Shown piece by piece: positions 1 to 6,501 of a stretch of 64,000 bases of DNA. Positions within the stretch are counted from its first letter, which is position 1, and each line of letters begins with the position of its first letter. The position numbers and the translations under genes were made by a program. The notes beneath the pieces are model-generated. The model did not search any database, was not told the origin of the DNA, and was given only the letters and a program-made list of their open reading frames with translations. Source of the DNA: an uncultured Pseudomonadota bacterium (GTDB lineage: Bacteria; Pseudomonadota; Gammaproteobacteria; Steroidobacterales; Steroidobacteraceae); contig CAISDJ010000113.1 in NCBI GenBank assembly GCA_903884105.1, positions 1 to 64,000 on the forward strand. Reading direction: 5' to 3'.

Positions 1-26
1 AAAATAGATCTGTCCCCTTTGCACCC
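1..26. repeat. Half copy of GGGGACAG/CTGTCCCC palindromic repeat
   Basis: The window opens inside a repeat arm reading AAAATAGATCTGTCCCC followed by TTTGCACCC. The same junction occurs in inverse orientation at 651-670, so the two outer copies face each other across the first 700 bases. The other arm lies outside the window. Confidence 0.7.
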
Positions 27-90
27 AATCGAACCGTTCTCGTAACCGGACTGTACCGTCGGCTCCGGATTCGCACCGGATCTGCTGTCC

Positions 91-148
91 TCCGGAAAAG
101 GGGACAGATCTATGTTTCAGTGAAAATAGATCTGTCCCCTTTTCCGGA
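91..148. repeat. Long palindromic repeat (REP-like)
   Basis: A 23-base left arm (91-113) is the exact reverse complement of the right arm (126-148). The centre (115-119 with 121-125) also pairs, giving a near-perfect 58-base palindrome. It recurs almost unchanged at about 656-707 and in diverged form at 311-354 and 62834-62877. GGGGACAG palindromes of this kind resemble REP elements mobilised by REP-associated tyrosine transposases; that link is inference, because no such transposase gene lies in the window. Confidence 0.8.
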
Positions 149-310
149 GCGCCCGCGGACTTATGCGATCACTCGCCATCACCGCCGGTGGGGAATTGCA
201 CCCCGCCCCGAGAACGCTGGCCGTGCGACGCGATCACCGCGACACCCGGCCCTGGCCGCAGTATAGCATCGGTGCCTTCGCGCCTGATGCCCCGTGGATT
301 CCGAGGGATA

Positions 311-354
311 ATGGGGACAGATCCATTTGCACTGAAATATGCCTCTGTCCCCGC
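311..354. repeat. Diverged copy of the palindromic repeat
   Basis: GGGGACAG at 313-320 and CTGTCCCC at 345-352 flank a degenerate centre still showing ATCCATTTGCACTGAAATAT, recognisably the same unit as 91-148. It lies directly at the left edge of the hydrolase remnant. Confidence 0.65.
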
Positions 355-655
355 GGAATTCGATGGCGACCCCCGCAAACTGGTCCTGCTTGGCCACTCG
401 GCGGGCGCGCATATCGCAGCGATGCTCACGTTCGACGAACACTTCCTCATGGCCGTCGGCGGCGAGCAACGCTGGATCAGCGGTTTCATCGGCTTGTCCG
501 GACCCTATGACTTCCTGCCCAGCATCGATCCTGTCGTGCAACAGGTCTTCTCATCGCTCACGAACCTCAAGGAGTCCCAGCCGATCAACTTCGTCGGAGG
601 TCGCGAGCCACCGGTATTGCTGATGCACGGGGAAGCAGACCAACGCGAAGGGTGC
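339..655 (+). pseudogene. Alpha/beta hydrolase (esterase-like) fragment
   Basis: About 100 codons of an alpha/beta hydrolase, open from the repeat at 311-354 to the repeat at 651-707. The nucleophile elbow GHSAGAH is intact (near 390-410), followed by SGPYDFLP and LLMHGEAD, which carries the likely catalytic Asp. The N-terminal oxyanion-hole region and the C-terminal catalytic His are absent; the family is normally about 280-350 residues. Both ends run into repeat sequence, so this is a fragment trapped between repeats rather than a working gene. Any longer reading frame through it is made of repeat sequence. Confidence 0.75.
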
Positions 656-707
656 AAAGGGGACAGATCTATGTTTCAGTGAAAATAGATCTGTCCCCTT
701 TTCCGGA
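651..707. repeat. Long palindromic repeat (REP-like), second full copy
   Basis: Nearly identical to 91-148, with the same ATGTTTCAGTGAAAAT centre and the same TTTTCCGGA right end. The left end differs: GGTGCAAAGG matches the inverse of the sequence at 10-25 and not the TCCGGAAAAGG of copy 91-148. This copy closes the hydrolase fragment and lies 9 bases from the stop of the MsrQ-like gene. Confidence 0.8.
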
Positions 708-715
708 GGGCGGGC

Positions 716-1318
716 TCATGCCGCCGCAGCGGGCGGGCCCTGGCGACGGCTGGCGAAGCTGATTTTCCAGATGCGATAGGCTTCGAGCAGCGCGAGCAAA
801 CCGAAGTGCATGCTGGCCCCCAAGGGGGCAAAAGCAGACAGCATCCAGTGCAGGCAGGCCAACACGGCTGCTGCGTATACCCACCGGTGCAGACTCTTCC
901 ATGCCCGCCGCAGCAGTCGCACCGACACATCGTTGCTCGTGACGGCGAGCAGGACCATCAATCCGAAGGCGATCCAGCCCGTCCACATGCCGACATCCCC
1001 CGCCTCCTCGACGATCGTGGCGAGATCCGCCTTGCGCTCGAGGTACGTCAAGGCGTGCAGCAAGGCGTACCCGAATGAAGCCACGCCGAGAGATCTGCGA
1101 TTCATGAGCAGCCAGCGCGGCAGTCGTGCGCGGGGAAGCAGCAGGCGGAGCGGCGTTGCCGCCATCGCGGCGATCAACAGACGCGCAGCGGTCTCGCCAC
1201 TCGCGTGCACGACTTCGCCATAGACGAACGTCTCTCGCCAGTAGCCGTACACCATGATGGCAGCAGGCAGCGCGAGGACGAGCCAGAGCAGGTAACGCGA
1301 TTTCATCAGGCCCGACAT
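716..1318 (-). CDS. Ferric-reductase-like haem membrane protein, MsrQ/YedZ type
   Basis: A 200-residue multipass protein with about six hydrophobic segments, the usual size of MsrQ. It carries the family pattern of TPLRLL, RRSLG followed by a helix with His (YALLHALTYL), and a later HRWVY...CLHW helix; the histidines are the expected haem b ligands. MsrQ passes quinol electrons to the periplasmic methionine-sulfoxide reductase MsrP, but no msrP is nearby, so the partner here is unknown. An alternative ATG at 1306 (MKSRYLL) would trim four residues. It stands alone, reading toward the repeat at 651-707. Confidence 0.75.
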   Translation of the reverse strand: MSGLMKSRYLLWLVLALPAAIMVYGYWRETFVYGEVVHASGETAARLLIAAMAATPLRLLLPRARLPRWLLMNRRSLGVASFGYALLHALTYLERKADLATIVEEAGDVGMWTGWIAFGLMVLLAVTSNDVSVRLLRRAWKSLHRWVYAAAVLACLHWMLSAFAPLGASMHFGLLALLEAYRIWKISFASRRQGPPAAAA

Positions 1319-1442
1319 CCCTGCACTTCAAGTCTCCGTGGCGCTCGTCCGCACCGCCCGCAGAATGCCGCCCGGCACACGCTCGTGCAACGCGGCCAAT
1401 GTGAACATGGATGAATTTTTTTGTCAGAACGTGTCGGGTTCG

Positions 1443-1472
1443 TTGACCACATACAAGTCGCTTCTTTAGGAT
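1443..1472 (+). promoter_or_regulatory. Possible sigma70 promoter for the HhH gene
   Basis: TTGACC at 1443-1448 and TAGGAT at 1467-1472 are separated by 18 bases and lie about 45 bases upstream of the ATG at 1518. The -35 matches five of six consensus positions and the -10 four of six. This is prediction from sequence only. Confidence 0.3.
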
Positions 1473-1517
1473 GGATTCCATCAACAGGCCACTGGCCTCT
1501 ACCCTGCGGAGACGTTC

Positions 1518-1958
1518 ATGAAACACCACGCCGCGCTCGCCGCAACCCTGCTCGCCTGCGCATCGATCGGCACGGCCCTGGCGCAGATCAGCTTGCTCAA
1601 TCCCAACACCGCCGAACCCGCGGCCCTCAAGGCATTGCCCAACGTCACCGACCAGGTCAGCCAGGCGATCGCTGCCGGCAGGCCGTACGCGAGGACCTCG
1701 GCCTTCGACGCCGCGCTGTCCAAGGTGCTGAATGTTGCGCAGCGCAAGGAACTCTACGGCAAATTGTTCCTGCAGATCGACCTCAACAAGGCCAGCCGCG
1801 ACGAGATCATGCTGATTCCCGGCATGACGCCACGCATGGCGCGGGAGTTCGAGGAATACCGCCCGTACAAGAACATCGAGCAATTCCGAAAGGAAATCGG
1901 CAAGTACGTGGACCCGAAGGAAGTCGCGCGCCTCGAAAGCTACGTCACGTTGAAATGA
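1518..1958 (+). CDS. Secreted ComEA-like helix-hairpin-helix protein
   Basis: 146 residues with a clear signal peptide (MKHHAALAATLLACASIGTA, cleavage near ALA-Q). Two helix-hairpin-helix units follow: a weaker one (LNPNTAEPAALKALPNV) and a good one (DLNKASRDEIMLIPGM...) around residues 95-115. ComEA proteins bind DNA in the periplasm during uptake, but short secreted HhH proteins also occur outside competence loci and no other competence gene is present. The stop is only 19 bases before the next gene's likely TTG start, so the two are probably co-transcribed. Family assignment is good; a role in DNA uptake is unproven. Confidence 0.75.
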   Translation: MKHHAALAATLLACASIGTALAQISLLNPNTAEPAALKALPNVTDQVSQAIAAGRPYARTSAFDAALSKVLNVAQRKELYGKLFLQIDLNKASRDEIMLIPGMTPRMAREFEEYRPYKNIEQFRKEIGKYVDPKEVARLESYVTLK

Positions 1959-1977
1959 CCCCGTGGGAGATCGCCCA

Positions 1978-3021
1978 TTGAATTTCCGGCCACTACTCCG
2001 CATCGGAGCGCTGCTACTCGCCGCCGCCGTGATTGCCACGACGTTTGCAGCCTGTGGCAGGTCCGATGAAGGCGCCCATACGCCCGCCGCGGTCTCGAAC
2101 TCGGCGCCGGCAGGCATGGCCTGGGACAATCAGGGTGATGACTGGGCAGCCCGCAAGGCAGAGTTGCAGGCCCTCGGCGAGCAGTTCGAGTCTTCGCAGG
2201 CCTTGTTCGCCAAGCTGCAGGCCGATGCCGGCGGCGGCAAGCCGCTGACCTGGGCCCAGATGGGCGAACCTCTGTATGACTGGTCGGGCATGTACTCCCG
2301 CACCAAGGGCCCAATGCACTTCGATACGGACTTGCAGGGCGCCACCGACCCGGAGACCGCGCAGCTCACCCCGTCGGGCGCCGAGGCGGTCAGGAAGAAG
2401 CGGGAGCAGATCGCGAAGACGGGCGGCGAGTACGACCCGATCAGCGACTGTCGTCCGCCGGGCACGCCTCGCTGGTTCACCGTGCATTTCCTGAGGGAAT
2501 GGATCGTGACACCGCAGCAGACCTGGCTCATCAATGAAATGGTCAACGACGTCCGCCGTGTCTACACGGACGGCCGCGCGCATACCGCCGATGATGATGC
2601 GTACGCCACCTGGAACGGTGACACCATCGGCTTCTGGGATGGCGGCACGCTGACCACGCACACGAAGCACCTGCTCCCCGGCCCGTACCAGCGCGGCATC
2701 GTGCCGGACTACTCAGGCCAGGTCACGTTGGTCGAGCGGTGGCGCAAGGTGGACGACAAGACGGTACAGGCCGACGTCTGGGTGTACGACCCCATCAACC
2801 TCGCGAAACCCTGGTACACCCGCCAGAGTTACACGAAGCTCGCGAACGACGACCAGAAGCTGCGTCTGCGCTACTGGGACTGCCGCGAGAACAGCAACAA
2901 CACCGTCATCAAGAGGGACGACGGTGCGAGCCAGTTTCCGGACTTCAATTTCTTGGAGAACGATGCCGCCGTGAGCAGCGACGAGGCGGTGAAGAAGGCC
3001 GCTGCGGGCCTCAGGAAGTAA
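1978..3021 (+). CDS. Lipoprotein of the WEGD-core secreted family, copy A
   Basis: A 347-residue lipoprotein with lipobox TFAAC. The TTG at 1978 is preferred over a GTG at 1963 because GGGAGA sits 7 bases upstream and because the N-terminus then aligns residue for residue with the paralogue at 4802-5839. The protein contains SDCRPPGTPRW, YTDGRAH, WNGDTIGFWDGGTL, VERWRK, VYDP and CRENSNN. These match the C / DGR-H / G-W-[DE]-G / DP / C-E-N core seen in the secreted proteins at 55959-57017 and 58009-58815. Function is unknown. It is probably an envelope protein anchored by lipid and facing the periplasm or outer surface. Confidence 0.75.
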   Translation: MNFRPLLRIGALLLAAAVIATTFAACGRSDEGAHTPAAVSNSAPAGMAWDNQGDDWAARKAELQALGEQFESSQALFAKLQADAGGGKPLTWAQMGEPLYDWSGMYSRTKGPMHFDTDLQGATDPETAQLTPSGAEAVRKKREQIAKTGGEYDPISDCRPPGTPRWFTVHFLREWIVTPQQTWLINEMVNDVRRVYTDGRAHTADDDAYATWNGDTIGFWDGGTLTTHTKHLLPGPYQRGIVPDYSGQVTLVERWRKVDDKTVQADVWVYDPINLAKPWYTRQSYTKLANDDQKLRLRYWDCRENSNNTVIKRDDGASQFPDFNFLENDAAVSSDEAVKKAAAGLRK

Positions 3022-3061
3022 GCCCCCGCTGTTGGACACCTGTGTCCGTTTCCAGGCTCCT

Positions 3062-3745
3062 TCAGGCCGTGAGGTAGCCGGTCAGCTGGTAGCCGAACAG
3101 CGCGAAGCCGGCGGCCATGATCAGCACGTTGGCCGCGTAGGCACCCCGATTGAACGTCCCGCTGGTGCGCCATGCCGTGAAGGCAATCAGGATGACGGTC
3201 AGCGCCGCGAGCTGGCCGAGTTCAACCCCGATGTTGAACGCGATCATGTTCGGCACCAGGCCCTGCGTCGACAGCGACAGATCCTGCAGCTTCGTCGACA
3301 GGCCGAAGCCGTGCGCAAAGCCGAACAACAGGACCGCAGCCCGCGTATCGATAGTGATCCCGAGCCGCTTGAAGCCGCCGATGTTCTCGAAAGCCTTGTA
3401 GACCACCGACAGGCCGATGATTGCATCGACGATGTAGGCATTCGCGTGGATGCCGGCGAGCACGCCGAGCAGCAGCGTCGTGCTGTGCCCGATTGCGAAC
3501 AGCGTGGCGTACAGCGCCACATCCTTGAGGCGGTACAGGAAGAAGATGACGCCAGCCAGGAACAGCAGGTGATCGTAGCCGGTGACCATGTGCTTGGCCC
3601 CGAGGTACATCAGCGGAAAGAATGCGACGCCCTGCAGGCGTTCGAGATAGGCCGCATCGCCGGTGGCAACGCCATGGGCCCAGCACGCCGGCACGACGAG
3701 GACCAGCAGGGTGGCGGCAAGCAGATAAGCAGCGGTCTGGCGCAT
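3062..3745 (-). CDS. HupE/UreJ-2 family membrane protein
   Basis: A 227-residue multipass protein whose signal segment ends CWA before an HGVATGD mature start. The ATG at 3745 (MRQTAAYLL) is chosen because the upstream in-frame ATG at 3787 adds only a polar leader. The protein shows GAKHMVTGYDHLLFLAGV, AIGHSTTL and FGFAHGFG, the histidine-rich transmembrane motifs of the HupE/UreJ_2 family. Relatives are associated with metal (nickel, cobalt or copper) handling, but many have no assigned substrate. It is transcribed away from the membrane-anchor gene at 3860; these two types often sit together. It converges on the lipoprotein gene ending at 3021. Confidence 0.75.
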   Translation of the reverse strand: MRQTAAYLLAATLLVLVVPACWAHGVATGDAAYLERLQGVAFFPLMYLGAKHMVTGYDHLLFLAGVIFFLYRLKDVALYATLFAIGHSTTLLLGVLAGIHANAYIVDAIIGLSVVYKAFENIGGFKRLGITIDTRAAVLLFGFAHGFGLSTKLQDLSLSTQGLVPNMIAFNIGVELGQLAALTVILIAFTAWRTSGTFNRGAYAANVLIMAAGFALFGYQLTGYLTA

Positions 3746-3859
3746 TCGGGAGTTCCGTTGGTTGCGGTGCGGCAATAAGCCCGCCACCGCAGTTAATGTT
3801 TTCTCGGCTCAGGCATGACAATATCATTCCCAACCCCAATCGACAGCTGGAAGCTCTAT

Positions 3860-4501
3860 ATGGCCGCCCCCGTCTCCCCGTTCGAAGCTACGCCCCCCTC
3901 CACCGGCCGCCTCGTCAAGAGCGTTGGTCTGGCTGTCGTGGGTGCCGCTGTGGTGCTCGTCGCCTTCGTGCTGCCGGCCGAGTACGGCATCGACCCCACT
4001 GGCATCGGCGGTGCCCTCGGCCTTAGCTCGATGCGTGCGCCGGCCAGGACACTCCAGATCAAGGACGTGATCGGCGGGAATGCCGCCTACAAGGAAGTGC
4101 CCATCCCGGACTTCGGCCAGCCCGTTCCGCTGCCGAACCCTGCGGTCTTCCAGTCGCATCCCGCCCAGGCCAGGACCGAGACCGTCACCATCGAGCTCAA
4201 GCCTGACCAGGAAACGGAGTTCAAGACCGTGCTGCGCGAAGCCCAGGTGATCCTGTATTCGTGGAAGGTCGACAAGGGCAAGGTTTATGTCGATTTTCAC
4301 GGCCATGAGCCGAACGCGCCGAGCAACGCCTTCGTCCGCTACGAGGAGCTGCAGGAAGGCAGCGAAAGCCACGGCTCGCTGGTCGCCCCTTTTGCCGGGG
4401 AGCACGGCTGGTTCTGGCAGAATTACAACGAGTTCCCGGTCGTCGTTACCCTGACCTTCTCAGGCTACTACGACAGCACTATCGACTACGGCAAACAATA
4501 G
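3860..4501 (+). CDS. Membrane anchor protein paired with HupE
   Basis: A 213-residue protein with one N-terminal membrane segment (about residues 20-38), then VLPAEYGIDPTGIG, a conserved signature of the 'transmembrane anchor protein' family. A soluble domain follows with SWKVDKGKVYVDFHGHEP, SHGSLVAPFAGEHGWFWQN and a C-terminal TLTFSGYY segment. The ATG at 3860 has GGAAG 8 bases upstream and gives the normal short leader; an in-frame ATG at 3815 would add 15 residues. The His-rich external domain and the divergent HupE neighbour suggest a joint envelope, possibly metal-related, role, but no function is established. Confidence 0.7.
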   Translation: MAAPVSPFEATPPSTGRLVKSVGLAVVGAAVVLVAFVLPAEYGIDPTGIGGALGLSSMRAPARTLQIKDVIGGNAAYKEVPIPDFGQPVPLPNPAVFQSHPAQARTETVTIELKPDQETEFKTVLREAQVILYSWKVDKGKVYVDFHGHEPNAPSNAFVRYEELQEGSESHGSLVAPFAGEHGWFWQNYNEFPVVVTLTFSGYYDSTIDYGKQ

Positions 4502-4801
4502 GCCAGCGACCTCACCGGCGGCGCCGCCAGCGCAAGGTAGTGTGTCAGGTCCGTTGCTCTCATAGAGCAGACGGCCCCCCGAAGCTGGCATCGGACGACG
4601 CCTACCCAAGGCCCGTCCGGAGGCTGGCAAAGGGAACTTTTGCCACCGGCCGCGGACATAACACCCGGGATTGGACGGGGTTCCGGGTGCGTCGTCCCCT
4701 TGGACGCTTAACCCGCCCGCGAAGTTCTGCTAAGGTCGCGTACCGATTGCGCCCATGGACCCATGTTGGGCCAGCCCGCAACGATATCCGGGGGTTATTT
4801 A
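4502..4801 (+). other. 300-base intergenic region, no gene found
   Basis: No credible reading frame or RNA gene was recognised. It must contain the 5' region of the lipoprotein gene at 4802, whose ribosome-binding site CGGGGG lies at about 4789-4794. No convincing -35/-10 pair was found. Confidence 0.5.
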
Positions 4802-5839
4802 ATGAACATGAAATCAGTACTCCGAGTTGGCGCTCCACTGCTGCTCGCTGCCGTGATTGCAACGACACTTGCCGGCTGCGGCAAGTCCGAAGAAAGCGCC
4901 AAAGCGCTTGCGGCAGCGGCGAGCGCAGCGCCGGCCGGCATGGCCTGGGTCGGCCAGGGGGATGACTGGGCCGCCAAGAAGGCCGAACTACAGGCCCTGG
5001 GCGAGCAGTTCGAATCGTCGCAGGCCCTCTTCGACAAGCTAAAGGCCGACGCAGGCGGTGGCAAGCCCCTGACCTGGGCACAGATGAGCGAGCCGGTGTA
5101 CGACTGGTCGGGTGTTTACACCCGCACCAAGGGCGGACTGCACTTCGATCCGGACCTGAGGGGCCCGGAGATGGAAACCGCACAGCTGACCCCCGCGGGC
5201 GCTGAAGTGGTCAAGAAGAAGCAGGAACAGCTCACCAAGACGGGCGGTGAATATGACCCCCTGAGCGACTGCCGCCCGCCGGGCACCCCGCGCTGGTTCA
5301 CAGAGCCGTTCCTGAAGGAATGGATCGTGACGCCTGACCAGACCTGGCTGATCAACGAAATGGTCAACGACGTCCGCCGCGCTTACACGGACGGCCGCGC
5401 TCATACGGCGGACGAGGACGCGTACGCAACGTGGAACGGCGACACCGTCGGCTTCTGGGATGGCGGCACGCTGACCACCCACACGAAGCACCTGTTCGCC
5501 GGCCAGTACCAGCGCGGCATCCAGGCGAACTACTCCGACCAGGTCACGACGGTCGAACGGTGGCGCAAGACGGACGACAAGACGCTGCAGGTTGACGTCT
5601 GGGTATACGACTCGGCCAACCTCGCGAAGCCCTGGTACACCCGCCAGAGCTACACGAAGCTGTCGAACGACGACAAGCAGCTGCGCCTGCGCTACTGGGA
5701 CTGCCGCGAGAACAGCAACAACGACATCATCACGACGAAGGACGGCACCAGCCAGTTCCCTGACTTCAATTTCGTCGAGAACGATGCGGCTGCGAGCAGT
5801 GACCAGGACGTGAAGAAGGCTGCGGGCGCCAAGAAATAG
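4802..5839 (+). CDS. Lipoprotein of the WEGD-core secreted family, copy B
   Basis: A 345-residue lipoprotein (lipobox LAGC) closely similar along its whole length to the product of 1978-3021; long stretches such as WLINEMVNDVRR and YWDCRENSNN are shared. The ATG at 4802 is used because it has a G-rich ribosome-binding site and matches the paralogue's start. The mature region keeps SDCRPPGTPRW, YTDGRAH, WNGDTVGFWDGGTL and VYDSANLAKPW. A DUF6152 gene follows 62 bases downstream, the same arrangement as at 58009-59235. The duplication is old enough for the linker after the lipobox to have diverged. Function is unknown. Confidence 0.75.
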   Translation: MNMKSVLRVGAPLLLAAVIATTLAGCGKSEESAKALAAAASAAPAGMAWVGQGDDWAAKKAELQALGEQFESSQALFDKLKADAGGGKPLTWAQMSEPVYDWSGVYTRTKGGLHFDPDLRGPEMETAQLTPAGAEVVKKKQEQLTKTGGEYDPLSDCRPPGTPRWFTEPFLKEWIVTPDQTWLINEMVNDVRRAYTDGRAHTADEDAYATWNGDTVGFWDGGTLTTHTKHLFAGQYQRGIQANYSDQVTTVERWRKTDDKTLQVDVWVYDSANLAKPWYTRQSYTKLSNDDKQLRLRYWDCRENSNNDIITTKDGTSQFPDFNFVENDAAASSDQDVKKAAGAKK

Positions 5840-5850
5840 GCCACCTTCAG

Positions 5851-5878
5851 TTTGAATTAAGATTTCAGACATTAGAAT
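5851..5878 (+). promoter_or_regulatory. Possible promoter for the DUF6152 gene
   Basis: TAGAAT at 5873-5878 matches five of six -10 positions. A weak -35 (TTTGAA, 5851-5856) lies 16 bases upstream, placing a start about 15-20 bases before the AGGAG of the next gene. If real, the DUF6152 gene can be expressed separately from the lipoprotein. Confidence 0.3.
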
Positions 5879-5901
5879 CAGGCTTTACGAGGAGTAACAC
5901 C

Positions 5902-6300
5902 ATGTACGCAAAGAAATTCGGTATCGCTGTTGCCGCCGCCCTGCTGGCGGCCGTGACGACGCAGGCGGTTGCCCATCACTCGGGCGCCATGTTCGACGAC
6001 AAGAAGGAAGTCACCGTGTCCGGCACGGTCAAGGAGTTCCAGTACACGAACCCGCATTCGTGGCTGCTCGTTGACGTGAAGGACAAGGCCGGCAAGGTCA
6101 CGACGTGGGGCTTCGAAGCGGAAGGCCCGAGCACGCTGACGCGCGCTGGCATCCGCAAGAGCGACTTCGCTCCTGGCACGCAGCTCACCATCACGGCTCA
6201 CCCGATGCGCGACGGTCGTCCGGCTGGCGCCTGGATGAAGGCCACCCGCACGACGGACAACAAGGAGTTCATCCCGGGCGCAGGCTTCGCAGTGAAGTAA
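5902..6300 (+). CDS. DUF6152 secreted small protein, first copy
   Basis: 132 residues with GAGGAG 8 bases before the ATG. The signal peptide ends TTQAVA, and predicted cleavage leaves a mature protein beginning His-His-Ser-Gly-Ala-Met-Phe-Asp. Conserved features are VSGTVKEFQYTNPHSW, GFEAEGPSTL and HPMRDG, typical of DUF6152. The family has no known activity; a compact beta-rich periplasmic protein is expected. Signal cleavage immediately before a His pair, conserved in the paralogue at 58849, suggests a possible metal site (see findings). It follows a WEGD-core lipoprotein gene and is closed by a strong terminator. Confidence 0.8.
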   Translation: MYAKKFGIAVAAALLAAVTTQAVAHHSGAMFDDKKEVTVSGTVKEFQYTNPHSWLLVDVKDKAGKVTTWGFEAEGPSTLTRAGIRKSDFAPGTQLTITAHPMRDGRPAGAWMKATRTTDNKEFIPGAGFAVK

Positions 6301-6324
6301 TCGCCCGACTGCTCAGTTGGAACA

Positions 6325-6356
6325 CGGGGGAGCGGGCAACCGGTCCCCCGTTTTTA
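6325..6356 (+). terminator. Rho-independent terminator after DUF6152 gene
   Basis: CGGGGGA (6325-6331) pairs with TCCCCCG (6344-6350) and is followed immediately by TTTTTATTT. It ends the 4802-6300 unit. Confidence 0.85.
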
Positions 6357-6501
6357 TTTGTGCCTGCTAGTAACGGCTGCGCCTACCTCGTCCGGCATTG
6401 CCTGACCCCATCGTCGCCACTGATGGGCTACCATCGATTCCGTTGAGCGGTCCTCCGGGCGATCTCGGGTGGACTTCCCGCCACGACCATGCAGGGCCAC
6501 C

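Noticed and set aside
1-707. An insertion sequence with a transposase
   Set aside because: No transposase reading frame exists in this stretch; only palindromes and an esterase fragment are visible.
669-2129. A 486-codon minus-strand open frame
   Set aside because: It runs antisense through the HhH gene and part of the lipoprotein gene and across the MsrQ-like gene in a different frame; composition is Arg/Gly/His-rich as expected for a GC-rich shadow.
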